Below, piece by piece: positions 36,248 through 45,274 of a stretch of 64,000 bases of DNA; the stretch's first letter is position 1; every line of letters starts with the position of its first letter. The translations under genes and the position numbers were made by a program. The stretch comes from Candidatus Methanogranum gryphiswaldense (lineage in GTDB: Archaea > Thermoplasmatota > Thermoplasmata > Methanomassiliicoccales > Methanomethylophilaceae): the NCBI GenBank assembly GCA_019262145.1, contig CP076745.1, forward strand, positions 183,093 to 247,092, in the 5' to 3' direction. Under the pieces are notes generated by a model. That model was not told where the DNA came from. It worked only from the letters and a program-made list of their open reading frames with translations, and did no database searches.

Positions 36248-37879
36248 ATGTCCCTATTCAAAAAGATCAATGAGGTATCCAACAATGACGGGGCACGCAA
36301 GGCTTGGTTCGGCTTTGCGGTAGCCGTACTCATCTGTTTGATCATTTTACCTTCGATCTTTGTGGTCACAAAGCTGTTCACCGATTGGGGACTGGTCAGT
36401 CAAACGTTTGCAGACTCTGCAATGATGTCCACCATATATGGTGCGGTCTCGAATTCTTTCAGTATTGCTTTAATCGTTACAGTTCTTGACATTTTTGTCG
36501 GTATTCCGATGGCCTGGATCCTGGTAAGGAAGAATTTCAGGGGGAAACGATATCTTGACACATTGATGGATATGCCTTTGGCATTTCCGACTGCAGTTCT
36601 AGGCATATCGGTGGTCATATTCTGGGGTGCACCCGAAGGCATATCCATTCCGGGATTAGGTCTGATCGTTTCCCCATATGTGATGGTCATAATGTTGCAT
36701 ATCATCTTCACATATCCTTACATGGTAAGGTCTCTTTCAGCAATCTTAGAACAGATAGAACCGAATTATGAGACAGCGGCCATGACGCTCGGGGCATCAA
36801 GATTCACTGCCGTTAGAACAATAACTTTGCCACTTTTTCGTGCCGGTCTCGTAACAGGGTTCATTCTCTGTTTTGCGAGGTCTTTATCCGAGACCGGAGG
36901 AACGTATATCGCCCTGTCTTTGATGGGTGATGAGAGTTCATTTTTCACAGGACCAACATTCATCGCCTTCATGAAATCGCAATCGACAGAGGTTGCGATG
37001 GGCCCGATGATACTGATCAGTATAATAATGATAGTTTTAGCGCTCATCCTGTTATTGTTGGTTAAAAGGTTAATGACAAAGATCAAATTACCTGTGACCA
37101 AGGTCTGGCCACAGATAGGTAGGAAGCTTAGTAACGGATTCGCTCCCAAAGCAAAGGACATTTTCTCCATTGTTTTCCTCATGGTCATCGTGTTGATACC
37201 GTCCTTCTACATCTTTGCATATCTGACTCAACCGATAGCATCTGTGGATTATGGTTCGTTGATGTCGTCGATCGGCATATCGTTCTTTGTGGCAGGTGTA
37301 GCGGTTGTTTTCGATATAGTGTTCGGGATACCTGTCGCCCTTTACATCGCAAGGCATCGCAATACAAAGTTCGGGCAGGCGTTGGATAATATCGTGAATA
37401 TACCTCTAATAATTCCAACTACAGCTTTGGGATTTTCTCTTGCTTTATTCTGGGGGAGTCTTGGTGTCGGTGGCGCCATGTCCATATTGCTTGTGATCTT
37501 GGGACACATATCTTTCACGTATCCTCTGGTTGTCAGGAATATAGTCGGTGCGGTGGAGGAAGTGGACCCGTCTTATGAGGAAGTAGCTCTCACATTGGGG
37601 GCAAAGCCATTCCAGACATTTACTAAGGTTTTAATGCCAATAGTGAAAGCTTCGATGATCGCAGGGGCAATATTGGCATTTACAAGAAGTCTCGGAGAGA
37701 CAGGCGCAACACTCGCAATAACCAGCAACATCCAGACAGTCCCTATCTACATTACCAATCTGATAAAGGCAGGATTGTACTCCGAGGCAGCGATGTGTTC
37801 TATTGTACTGATCCTAATATGTTTCATCTTCATGTTCGCTGTAAGGATGGTCACGCACAGAGGTGATAAGAATGCCTGA
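36248..37879 (+). CDS. ABC transporter permease, two fused permease domains
   Basis: This membrane protein has two copies of the BPD-type permease domain, each with an EAA-like loop: LEQIEPNYETAAMTLGASRF in the first half and VEEVDPSYEEVALTLGAKPF in the second, about 12 helices in all. The architecture is that of importers for ferric iron, thiamine, tungstate or phosphonates. The frame opens at GTG 36227, but the ATG at 36248 follows GGAAGGT and gives 543 residues. Two different ATPases and a PhoU-like protein follow. No substrate-binding protein is in the window, so the substrate is unknown. Confidence 0.85.
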   Translation: MSLFKKINEVSNNDGARKAWFGFAVAVLICLIILPSIFVVTKLFTDWGLVSQTFADSAMMSTIYGAVSNSFSIALIVTVLDIFVGIPMAWILVRKNFRGKRYLDTLMDMPLAFPTAVLGISVVIFWGAPEGISIPGLGLIVSPYVMVIMLHIIFTYPYMVRSLSAILEQIEPNYETAAMTLGASRFTAVRTITLPLFRAGLVTGFILCFARSLSETGGTYIALSLMGDESSFFTGPTFIAFMKSQSTEVAMGPMILISIIMIVLALILLLLVKRLMTKIKLPVTKVWPQIGRKLSNGFAPKAKDIFSIVFLMVIVLIPSFYIFAYLTQPIASVDYGSLMSSIGISFFVAGVAVVFDIVFGIPVALYIARHRNTKFGQALDNIVNIPLIIPTTALGFSLALFWGSLGVGGAMSILLVILGHISFTYPLVVRNIVGAVEEVDPSYEEVALTLGAKPFQTFTKVLMPIVKASMIAGAILAFTRSLGETGATLAITSNIQTVPIYITNLIKAGLYSEAAMCSIVLILICFIFMFAVRMVTHRGDKNA

Positions 37880-39002
37880 GATCGTTCTCGATAAACTCGT
37901 TAAGAGGTACGGTCACACAGCGGCTGCAAACGGGCTTAGCCTTACTGTCAAGGATGGTGAGTATCTCTGTATACTGGGGCCAACAGGTGCGGGTAAAACG
38001 ACATGTCTTAGAATGATATGTGGACTTACGAAACAAGATTCAGGAACCGTGTCATTTGACGGTAAAGAGATCGACAAGATGCCAGTATCTGAACGTCAGA
38101 CCACTATGCTGTCTCAGGTCTATTCTCTGTTTCCTCCACTTACTGTATACGAGAATGTCATGTTTTCTCCGACCATCAAGGAATGGCCTGAAGATGATAG
38201 TAAAAAGTTAGTAAAAAGCATGATAAAAATGGTCCATATGGACCACAAAGTGCAACAATATCCGCATGAACTCAGCGGAGGGCAGCAGCAGCGTACCGCA
38301 CTCGCAAGGGCCTTGGCATCAGATTCCAAAGTATTGCTATTGGATGAGCCTCTAAGGGCATTGGATGCCCGCCTTAGATTGGAGCTTAGGAAAGAGCTCA
38401 AATCAATGACCAAGGAGTTGAAACTTACTGCTATTCATGTAACGCATGACCAGGATGAGGCGTTGGAGATGGCTGACCGCATCGCTATCATCCGCCATGG
38501 GAGTTTCGTCCAAGTAGGGACTCCGATAGAGATATTCCAAAATCCTGCAACGCCGTTCGTTGCGAATTTCGTAGGCAGGTCCAATATATTCACAGGAAAG
38601 ATAAGGTCCACATGTGAAGGATATACCGAAGTCGAGATAGGTGATGGAAAGATCATAAAAGCTAGAAAGACAGACATCCCCGTCGATACAGACGTAGTGG
38701 TCGCTATCAAGATAGGGTCTACAAAAATAGAACATATGTACGACCCGACCGAGGAAGATCTCGAAGAGATAATACCTGAAGGGTATTTTGAGGGTGAGAT
38801 AGAAAGGATATTGTATGAAGGTGCTACGGTAACCGTCGAGATGATATCAGATGGTGTTGGAAGAGTAATCACAAAAATCCCTAACAGGAAATATGATGAT
38901 TATGCAATCAAGGACCGTGTAATGATAAACTGGGTTCCAGACATGGCAGTGATATTCAACGTTCCAGAATGTGGCATCGAAGAAGAACTGAGGTTAGACT
39001 GA
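37872..39002 (+). CDS. ABC transporter ATP-binding protein (first)
   Basis: This 376-residue importer ATPase has Walker A GPTGAGKTT, signature LSGGQQQRTALARAL, Walker B LLLDEPLRALD and the switch His in HVTHDQDEA. The C-terminal third is a TOBE-type regulatory domain typical of iron, molybdate and sugar importers. The ATG at 37872 follows GAGGTGAT and overlaps the permease end. It differs from the second ATPase in sequence, so the pair may form a heterodimer on the fused permease. Confidence 0.9.
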   Translation: MPEIVLDKLVKRYGHTAAANGLSLTVKDGEYLCILGPTGAGKTTCLRMICGLTKQDSGTVSFDGKEIDKMPVSERQTTMLSQVYSLFPPLTVYENVMFSPTIKEWPEDDSKKLVKSMIKMVHMDHKVQQYPHELSGGQQQRTALARALASDSKVLLLDEPLRALDARLRLELRKELKSMTKELKLTAIHVTHDQDEALEMADRIAIIRHGSFVQVGTPIEIFQNPATPFVANFVGRSNIFTGKIRSTCEGYTEVEIGDGKIIKARKTDIPVDTDVVVAIKIGSTKIEHMYDPTEEDLEEIIPEGYFEGEIERILYEGATVTVEMISDGVGRVITKIPNRKYDDYAIKDRVMINWVPDMAVIFNVPECGIEEELRLD

Positions 39003-40087
39003 TGGCAAAGATAGAACTGAAGAACATATCAATGAGGTTCGGTGATTTTTTCGCTGTTAGGAATATCAGTTTGCAGATCGAAGAGGGCGAATACATCACA
39101 GTTCTAGGCCCATCAGGATGTGGAAAGACAACTCTGATCAAGGTCATCTCTGGTATATGGAAACCGACAGAGGGAAGGGTTTTCGTTGACGGAGTGGATG
39201 TAACGGATGTTCCCATCGAGGACAGAGACACAGGTTACGTGTTTCAGAATATAGCTTTGTTTCCCAATATGGACATCAGTGAGAATGTTGGTTACAGCCC
39301 TCGCGTGAAGGATAAAAAGAAAGATGAGATCGCTGCGATATCACAAGAATATCTGGAACTCGTCAAGATGCTGGATCGTTCAGGAATGTTCCCAAGGGAG
39401 CTTTCAGGCGGAGAACAACAGAAAGCAGCCATAGCAAGGGCATTGGCATCTGGTTCCAGGATGTTGATGTTGGATGAGCCCCTGTCTGCACTGGATGCGC
39501 GTGTTCGTGTTGAATTGAGATACGATATACGTAGACTTGTTAAGAAATTAGGGATAACTGTGATGCATGTTACGCATGATCAGGAAGAGGCAATGTCGGT
39601 CTCCGATAAGATAATACTGATGAGGGCAGGCGGAATACATGAGATAGGTTCTCCTTTGGAAATGTATAGAGAACCAAAATCCATCTTCGCGGCTTATTTC
39701 ATCGGAGAGACCAGCCTTCTCGAATGTACCGTTATCGAGAAGTCGAAAACGGGTAAAACCACTGTACGTTTAAGAGGGGGCAGAAATGCAAAGGCTGCCA
39801 GATCTCAATTGGAAGAAGGGGATGCTGCGGTAATATCAGTACGTCCTGAGCATGTTTACACTGCGAATGACGGGTTGAAGGCAAAAGTTCTGAATGTTGT
39901 TTTTATGGGTACATATTGGAGGGTAAGAACAGTCACCGAGACAAAGGATTACGTTGATTACAATGTCTCCGCGAGTGATGAGATACCCAATACTGGAGAC
40001 AAGGTGCATCTTGTCTTCAATAAGAAGGCGACAAAGGTCTTCAAAAGACCTGATGAGGGATTGATAGAGGCGATTAAGCTTGAGTGA
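39002..40087 (+). CDS. ABC transporter ATP-binding protein (second)
   Basis: This 361-residue importer ATPase has Walker A GPSGCGKTT, signature LSGGEQQKAAIARAL, Walker B MLDEPLSALD and HVTHDQEEA. A C-terminal TOBE-like region follows residue 240. The start codon shares one base with the stop of the first ATPase (TGATG). All catalytic motifs are intact in both ATPases, so neither looks degenerate. Confidence 0.9.
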   Translation: MAKIELKNISMRFGDFFAVRNISLQIEEGEYITVLGPSGCGKTTLIKVISGIWKPTEGRVFVDGVDVTDVPIEDRDTGYVFQNIALFPNMDISENVGYSPRVKDKKKDEIAAISQEYLELVKMLDRSGMFPRELSGGEQQKAAIARALASGSRMLMLDEPLSALDARVRVELRYDIRRLVKKLGITVMHVTHDQEEAMSVSDKIILMRAGGIHEIGSPLEMYREPKSIFAAYFIGETSLLECTVIEKSKTGKTTVRLRGGRNAKAARSQLEEGDAAVISVRPEHVYTANDGLKAKVLNVVFMGTYWRVRTVTETKDYVDYNVSASDEIPNTGDKVHLVFNKKATKVFKRPDEGLIEAIKLE

Positions 40088-40754
40088 AAAAGGAATGTTA
40101 GATTGGTTCTCAAAGAGAACAGAGGATTCTGTACGTATGGGGTCGAGAAGTCATGGGATCGTGGTACTTGATGCCGTGTCAGAATTGAATTTGGCCCTTA
40201 AGGCCATGGCAGATGGGAAGAAAGATGTGGCCCTAAAATGTTTGGAACGTCTTTTCTTGAGTGAGCATGAGGCAGATCGCATAGAGGACAAGCTTTGTGT
40301 GGAGATCGTCGGCGGGGAGTTAAGTGTACAAGAGAGGGAAGATCTCATTCATTTTGTTCGCCAGATGGATCACATTGCAAACTGGGCAAAAGAGGCAGCA
40401 TTATATATCCAGCTTATTTTAGAAACACGTTCTGAAGTGCCTCAGGATATATGGAAAGCAAATGAGAAGATGTCATCCGAGATAATGACGGCCGTAAAAT
40501 ATCTCATCAAGGCGATAGAATCTTTGGGAAGCGATTCCAAAGAGACCGTCAAGAATATCGATGCTGTAAATGATCAAGAAATGGTGGTCGATATACTTTA
40601 TTTCCAGAATATAAAACAAGCCCACCTTTCTGATATGGATCCAAGGGCGATCATGTTGGTACGCGATCTTGTCCATGCACTTGAAATGACGGCAGATATT
40701 TGTAAGACGTGTGCTGATACCATTACTATACTTTTGACGTCCAGGAGATTATGA
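40080..40754 (+). CDS. PhoU-like/DUF47 family protein
   Basis: This 224-residue all-helical protein resembles the DUF47 branch of PhoU-like proteins: LFLSEHEADRIEDKL in the first half, FVRQMDHIANWAKEA in the middle and a repeat-like second half. PhoU-like proteins restrain or signal for anion transporters. The TTG at 40080 lies five bases after GAGGCGAT; an ATG five codons later has no proper spacing. Overlap with the second ATPase and with the next gene places it in the transporter operon, perhaps as its regulator. Confidence 0.78.
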   Translation: MSEKGMLDWFSKRTEDSVRMGSRSHGIVVLDAVSELNLALKAMADGKKDVALKCLERLFLSEHEADRIEDKLCVEIVGGELSVQEREDLIHFVRQMDHIANWAKEAALYIQLILETRSEVPQDIWKANEKMSSEIMTAVKYLIKAIESLGSDSKETVKNIDAVNDQEMVVDILYFQNIKQAHLSDMDPRAIMLVRDLVHALEMTADICKTCADTITILLTSRRL

Positions 40755-42166
40755 GAATGGCAGAGAGGATGTTCGGGACGAATGGTGTTCGCGGTGTAAT
40801 CAACGAGTACCTTACCTGTGAACTTTCCCTGCAGATGGGAAAGGCCATAGGTTTGGCCATGAAAGGAAATATTGTGATAGCTACGGATACGAGGGTATCT
40901 GTCGACATGATTAAGACCTCCGTGGCCGCGGGTATTATGGCTACAGGATACAATGTCATCGATCTAGGTATCGTCCCGACACCTGCACTTCAATTCTTTG
41001 TAAAGACGCACTCTGAAAAAGTAGCGGGAGGAGTCATGATCACAGCTTCTCACAATCCTCCGCAGTTCAATGGTATCAAATGCATATCCAGTGATGGTAC
41101 AGAGGCAAGCCGTGTTGAAGAGGTCAAGGTAGAAGAACTTTACAATACGGAGATAACATGTGTTCCATGGAATAAAGTTGGAAAGATGGAGAGGTTTCTT
41201 GGCGCAGGTGAGGAATATATTGACAGTGTCTTGTCATTTGTTGATCGCGAGGCGATCCGTAACGCCAATCTGACAGTATGTTTAGATTGTGCTAATGGTG
41301 CTGCTTTTCAGACAACTCCCTTACTTCTTAAAAAATTGGGTGTAAGAGCAATCACGCTAAATTGTAATGCACAAGGGGAATTTCCTGGACACCAAAGTGA
41401 ACCAGTGGAAGAGAATCTCATCGATTTGATGTCCTTGGTAAAAAAGACCGGGTCGAATATCGGTATTGCCCATGATGGTGATGCAGATCGTTGTGTTTTC
41501 ATTTCATCTGAGGGAAAATATGTAAGCGGGGATAAGTGCTTAGCAATCCTATCGAAATATATACTTTCAAAGAAAAAGGGAATCATTGTTACACCTGTAA
41601 GCTCTTCATTATTGGTCGAAGAAGTAGTGAATGCTTCAGGTGGAAGTATTGTCTATACTGCTGTCGGCTCTCCAATAGTTGCAAGAAAAATGATGGAGAA
41701 TGGTGGCGTTTTCGGTGGAGAAGAAAACGGAGGTATGATCTTTCCCGATCAACAATATTGCAGGGACGGTGCAATGGCGATTGCCGTGATGCTTGAATGT
41801 ATCGTTAAGACTGGGCCGTTGAACAAGCAGCTGGCCGGCCTTCCTGTTTATTATACAGAGAAGAAAAAAGTTGATTGTCCGAATGATATGAAAAAGAAAG
41901 TATCAGAGTATATTCAGCAGATCAATAAAGATGTAAAGGTTGATGACACCGATGGTCTGAAGTTCATATACGATGACGGTTGGGTTTTGGCAAGACCGTC
42001 TGGTACGGAACCTATATTCAGAATATATTCAGAATCAAAGAATGAGGTCACTGCTAAAGAGAGGGCAGATAAGTTCGAGATAATGGTTTTGGATTATCTT
42101 GACCCAGAAGGCATTCATGAGATAGAGGCAATAGCACCGAAGAAGAAAAAATCAGTTAAGGATTAA
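40751..42166 (+). CDS. glmM: Phosphohexomutase (phosphoglucosamine/phosphomannomutase)
   Basis: This 471-residue alpha-D-phosphohexomutase carries the phosphoserine loop TASHNPP (Ser100), the metal loop DGDADR (about residue 242), the sugar loop GEENGG and the phosphate-binding RPSGTEPIFR. FGTNGVRG near the N-terminus favours phosphoglucosamine mutase for UDP-GlcNAc synthesis, but archaeal members can act on several hexose phosphates. It overlaps the PhoU-like gene by 4 bp. A lysine-rich tail ends the protein. Confidence 0.88.
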   Translation: MRMAERMFGTNGVRGVINEYLTCELSLQMGKAIGLAMKGNIVIATDTRVSVDMIKTSVAAGIMATGYNVIDLGIVPTPALQFFVKTHSEKVAGGVMITASHNPPQFNGIKCISSDGTEASRVEEVKVEELYNTEITCVPWNKVGKMERFLGAGEEYIDSVLSFVDREAIRNANLTVCLDCANGAAFQTTPLLLKKLGVRAITLNCNAQGEFPGHQSEPVEENLIDLMSLVKKTGSNIGIAHDGDADRCVFISSEGKYVSGDKCLAILSKYILSKKKGIIVTPVSSSLLVEEVVNASGGSIVYTAVGSPIVARKMMENGGVFGGEENGGMIFPDQQYCRDGAMAIAVMLECIVKTGPLNKQLAGLPVYYTEKKKVDCPNDMKKKVSEYIQQINKDVKVDDTDGLKFIYDDGWVLARPSGTEPIFRIYSESKNEVTAKERADKFEIMVLDYLDPEGIHEIEAIAPKKKKSVKD

Positions 42167-42174
42167 TCGTAAAT

Positions 42175-43038
42175 TTAACCCTTAGAATGTTTTGCGTAGA
42201 CCGCTAACGCCTCATTGATGAATCTGGCTGCAAGTATGGATGTTATCCCGGACGGATCTGCAGGGGGACAGACCTCAACTACATCGAATCCTGCTAGACG
42301 CTCTCCAATGATGTTTATGATCTTTTTTACGTCCATAGGCATGAGTCCGAATGGTTCTGGGGTCCCTGTTCCAGGGGCAAAGGCGGGGTCTATACCATCA
42401 ATATCGATCGAGAGGTATATGTTATCATTACGTACTTCGTCCATTGCTTTTTTTATTGCCCATTCTGCACCCTTATCCATCATCTCAAAGGAAGTAATGA
42501 ATGGTACAACATCTTCTCTATCCAATTCCTCTGCGCTTATTGCGCGTACGCCCAATGCATACACGTTATCAAGACCCAGATGTTCGGATGCCCTTCTTGT
42601 TACACATGCATGACTATACGAACTTCCCAGATATTCATCTCTTGAATCAAGGTGGGCGTCTATCGTAATAAGGGCAATATCACGATTGTCGTGGTTCTGT
42701 ATGATAGGCACTGTAATAGAATGCTCTCCACCCATCGCTATTGTGAATTTCTTATCCCTTATTGCAGGTTTCACTGCGAAGTTCACTTCTTCGATCATAT
42801 CCTCAGGTAATACGAAATCATCGCAGTTACCATAATCGTAAAGTTCCAGATGAGGCTGGTTAAGTCCATGTTCGAAATGGATCTCTTCAAAATTGTATGA
42901 TGCTCTTCTTATTGAGAAGGGCGCCTCTCTTGCACCAGCCTTGAAACTGGCAGTGTGGTCATACGGAATCCCAAAAATCACAGCGTCTGCCGAGTTATAA
43001 TCGGCCTCTGCGCCTGCGTATGAGATTCCGTATGGCAT
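42175..43038 (-). CDS. speB: Agmatinase/ureohydrolase family protein
   Basis: This 287-residue binuclear manganese ureohydrolase has GGEHS, DAHLD and SIDIDGIDPAFAPGTG, the metal-binding motifs of agmatinases. The ATG at 43038 is used because the frame beyond it overlaps the end of aIF5A. It lies 10 bp after the aIF5A stop on the same strand. In haloarchaea an agmatinase-like enzyme has been reported to complete the deoxyhypusine modification of aIF5A after agmatine is attached, so this pairing suggests such a role beside plain putrescine synthesis. Confidence 0.9.
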   Translation of the reverse strand: MPYGISYAGAEADYNSADAVIFGIPYDHTASFKAGAREAPFSIRRASYNFEEIHFEHGLNQPHLELYDYGNCDDFVLPEDMIEEVNFAVKPAIRDKKFTIAMGGEHSITVPIIQNHDNRDIALITIDAHLDSRDEYLGSSYSHACVTRRASEHLGLDNVYALGVRAISAEELDREDVVPFITSFEMMDKGAEWAIKKAMDEVRNDNIYLSIDIDGIDPAFAPGTGTPEPFGLMPMDVKKIINIIGERLAGFDVVEVCPPADPSGITSILAARFINEALAVYAKHSKG

Positions 43039-43048
43039 GTGGATACCT

Positions 43049-43426
43049 TTAGAGCAGTTTGCTTCTTCCCATTGCGACAATGTACATTACTTCTGCGCCT
43101 TCTGCGATCACACATTCGTGGTCGGAGTTGATGCCAATAGAGAATGTCTCGAATGTCTCAAGGTCCATGATCTGGATCTCTTCTCCTTGAATGGAGATGA
43201 TCTGTCCTTTTCTTCTGTCGATCTGGGGGACTTGAACTTTTGTGCTGACAGGTCCATTGATGGATTTTTTTGCACCTGTGAATATATCCGTTGCTTCAAT
43301 GGCAGCTTTTGCCGATCCATGTTTTCCAGGTTTGGACATGCTGATCGAAATGATTTTGCACGGTGACTCATCAATGTTCACATATCTTCCAATTTTCAAT
43401 TCTCTGATTTCTTTCATCTCCCACAT
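43049..43426 (-). CDS. eif5a: Translation initiation factor 5A (hypusine-containing)
   Basis: aIF5A helps ribosomes pass difficult peptide-bond sites. This 125-residue protein has the modification loop SKPGKHGSAKA, with Lys35 the hypusine site, in the N-terminal SH3-like domain and an OB-fold C-terminal domain. AAGGTAAT precedes the ATG; a second ATG three codons later is possible. It is followed by the agmatinase-like gene and preceded on the same strand by a possible 29-codon ORF. Confidence 0.94.
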   Translation of the reverse strand: MWEMKEIRELKIGRYVNIDESPCKIISISMSKPGKHGSAKAAIEATDIFTGAKKSINGPVSTKVQVPQIDRRKGQIISIQGEEIQIMDLETFETFSIGINSDHECVIAEGAEVMYIVAMGRSKLL

Positions 43427-43450
43427 GACAATTACCTTCTTTGTGTTAGC

Positions 43451-43540
43451 TCATGCTATGAATATCCGTTTGTTGTGTTCCGCCATTGAGGCAGGAATGT
43501 ACTTTACAAATTCGCATATCGACTGCATGATATCTAACAT
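43451..43540 (-). CDS. Possible small ORF ahead of aIF5A
   Basis: A 29-codon frame (MLDIMQSICEFVKY at the start, HNKRIFIA at the end) runs from an ATG at 43540 to a TGA. A TATA element (AAATATATTTAT on the minus strand, 43557-43568) lies about 22-24 bp ahead, so it would begin the transcript without a leader. It ends 24 bp before the aIF5A start. The composition looks protein-like, but the length makes chance possible. It could be a leader peptide or a small protein of unknown function. Confidence 0.35.
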   Translation of the reverse strand: MLDIMQSICEFVKYIPASMAEHNKRIFIA

Positions 43541-43556
43541 CCCCAATGAGACTGTA

Positions 43557-43568
43557 CATAAATATATT
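43557..43568 (-). promoter_or_regulatory. TATA box ahead of the aIF5A transcript
   Basis: An AT-only stretch on the minus strand between nop5 and aIF5A is the best promoter candidate for the aIF5A-agmatinase pair. It would give a leader of about 110 bases before aIF5A. Confidence 0.4.
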
Positions 43569-43569
43569 T

Positions 43570-44664
43570 TCACTGCGGGCGCGATCTTCCACCGCTATGT
43601 TTTTTCTTTTTATGGTTAGACGGTCCTGAGGTTTTTTTCTTAGGGGGATCTGGATATTTGCGTTTTATCTCTTCAACGCGGGCTTTGAAATCATTGTTGA
43701 GGGTATCTCCTCTAAATTCACCTTTATATGCATCGATCTTTGCAGCGATAAGTACTTTTCCTGCAAGTGCCCTTGAGATATTTCCTCTCTGCCAATATGG
43801 GGCACGGTGTACATCTGGGTATTGATAGATTATACCATGTTTCGGAGGTTTTTTTCCAGTCTTCAAATGTCTAAACATGGCTTTTTCAGCACCAAGTAAT
43901 TGAACGGTCGATGAAGGCAATGAAGCAAGTCTTTGTAGGCCTCCTGCTAGGGATATCAGTCTTGCAGAGAGTGGACCACCGAGGATGGTGCACATGTTTG
44001 GACAAATATCAATGACCATTTCATTGATGTATTCCTCAATTCTTTGTTTATCCTCATAGATCCTGCAAAGAGTGTCTGCGAGGTCCTGGACAGCCTTCAT
44101 GTCCTCGTCCCTGAAATCTGTTCCGATCGACTGTAGATCCAGACCAAGTTCTTCTATTATATTTTCACGTTCGCCATGACTGGCAATAAGCATAGCATAT
44201 CTCTGGTCTGTGGCAATATCCGCGAGTTCTGGAAAATGCATACCGTACCATTCGTGAAGTCTTTCATTGAGGAGATTTGCGGTGGATATTGTGTCATCTA
44301 AGTTTCTTATGGCCTGGACAAGGCTGTTGTCAGGTGGCATGGGCTCGGAGGTCCTGAGTTTTCCAAGGCCTAGCATGACCTCGTGCATTATCGAATCATT
44401 AAAGCCATATGATTCTGGCTTTATGAAGGACGCATCATAGAACATTGGTTTTCCAAGTTCTGATTGCCTTCTATCCAATACGTTTAGTCTGGGTATGTCT
44501 CCTGCTAGTTCTCTTTCTTCAGGTAGTATATTTCCTCTTTGGACCTGTGCTAATTTTTCTGCTGTTTGCACTGGGTCTTTGGGCATTAATCTTTTTTCTA
44601 GGATCTTATCTGTTTTTTCGTCGATCAGAAATACGCCAAACCATTTTGTTACTAATATGGTCAT
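43570..44664 (-). CDS. C/D box RNP protein Nop5/Nop56
   Basis: This 364-residue protein forms the core of archaeal box C/D RNPs that direct 2'-O-methylation. It has the coiled-coil middle domain (about 120-240), the Nop domain with CPNMCTILGGPLSARLIS and LPSSTVQLLGAEKAMFRHLK, and a basic tail rich in lysine. Fibrillarin, usually the partner gene next door, is not here: the gene follows a class II aldolase by four bases instead. A start at 44664 fits the conserved N-terminus. Confidence 0.93.
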   Translation of the reverse strand: MTILVTKWFGVFLIDEKTDKILEKRLMPKDPVQTAEKLAQVQRGNILPEERELAGDIPRLNVLDRRQSELGKPMFYDASFIKPESYGFNDSIMHEVMLGLGKLRTSEPMPPDNSLVQAIRNLDDTISTANLLNERLHEWYGMHFPELADIATDQRYAMLIASHGERENIIEELGLDLQSIGTDFRDEDMKAVQDLADTLCRIYEDKQRIEEYINEMVIDICPNMCTILGGPLSARLISLAGGLQRLASLPSSTVQLLGAEKAMFRHLKTGKKPPKHGIIYQYPDVHRAPYWQRGNISRALAGKVLIAAKIDAYKGEFRGDTLNNDFKARVEEIKRKYPDPPKKKTSGPSNHKKKKHSGGRSRPQ

Positions 44665-44668
44665 TGTT

Positions 44669-45274
44669 TTACATTCCCCTTATCTTGTCGATCTCTGCAG
44701 ACGGGAGTTCTCTGGTTCTACCAACAAGCAATTGTAGTTTTGCTTGGAACTCCATTTCCTCCATGCGATTATACGCCTCTTCCACGGTTTTTCCTTGTGT
44801 CAATGCACCATGTTTGCTCATCAAAATCGCATTATATGAGGAATATTTGCTGATCTCATCAACAAGTTCTTGAGACCCAGGAGTGAAATATTTTATCAGC
44901 GGGACTTCTCCTAAAAGCAACACCCCTTCTGGAGTTAGTGCACTGCGTATCTTTTTTTCCTGTACGGCCAATGCCACACAGTAAAGAGGATGACAGTGTA
45001 TCACTGCGTTTGTGTCGGAATTCTTTTTATAGAGCTCTAGATGGAATTTATGTTCGATTGAGGGTTTTCCGTTCGAGAGGATATTTCCATTAAGATCGAC
45101 TTTCACCATATCTTCTGGTTCCAACATACCTTTGTTTCTTCCGGTGGGAGTTATTATGACTTCCGCGTCATTCAGTCTTAAGCTCATATTTCCCCCTGCT
45201 GATACTGTAAGGTTGCGGTCATAGAGCAACTTGCATATCTCTGCAAGTTTTTGGCGGGCGTATTCTTCATTCAT
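44669..45274 (-). CDS. Class II aldolase (fuculose-phosphate aldolase type)
   Basis: This 201-residue zinc aldolase has SAGGNMS for the phosphate site, the catalytic Glu74 and zinc ligands His93, His95 (HCHP) and His155 (SKHGA), matching L-fuculose-1-phosphate aldolase. It overlaps mtnA by 4 bp. In methanogens such a pair has been linked to recycling of 5-deoxyribose from radical SAM enzymes, MtnA making 5-deoxyribulose 1-phosphate and the aldolase splitting it to lactaldehyde and dihydroxyacetone phosphate. That role fits the context better than fucose breakdown. Confidence 0.88.
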   Translation of the reverse strand: MNEEYARQKLAEICKLLYDRNLTVSAGGNMSLRLNDAEVIITPTGRNKGMLEPEDMVKVDLNGNILSNGKPSIEHKFHLELYKKNSDTNAVIHCHPLYCVALAVQEKKIRSALTPEGVLLLGEVPLIKYFTPGSQELVDEISKYSSYNAILMSKHGALTQGKTVEEAYNRMEEMEFQAKLQLLVGRTRELPSAEIDKIRGM

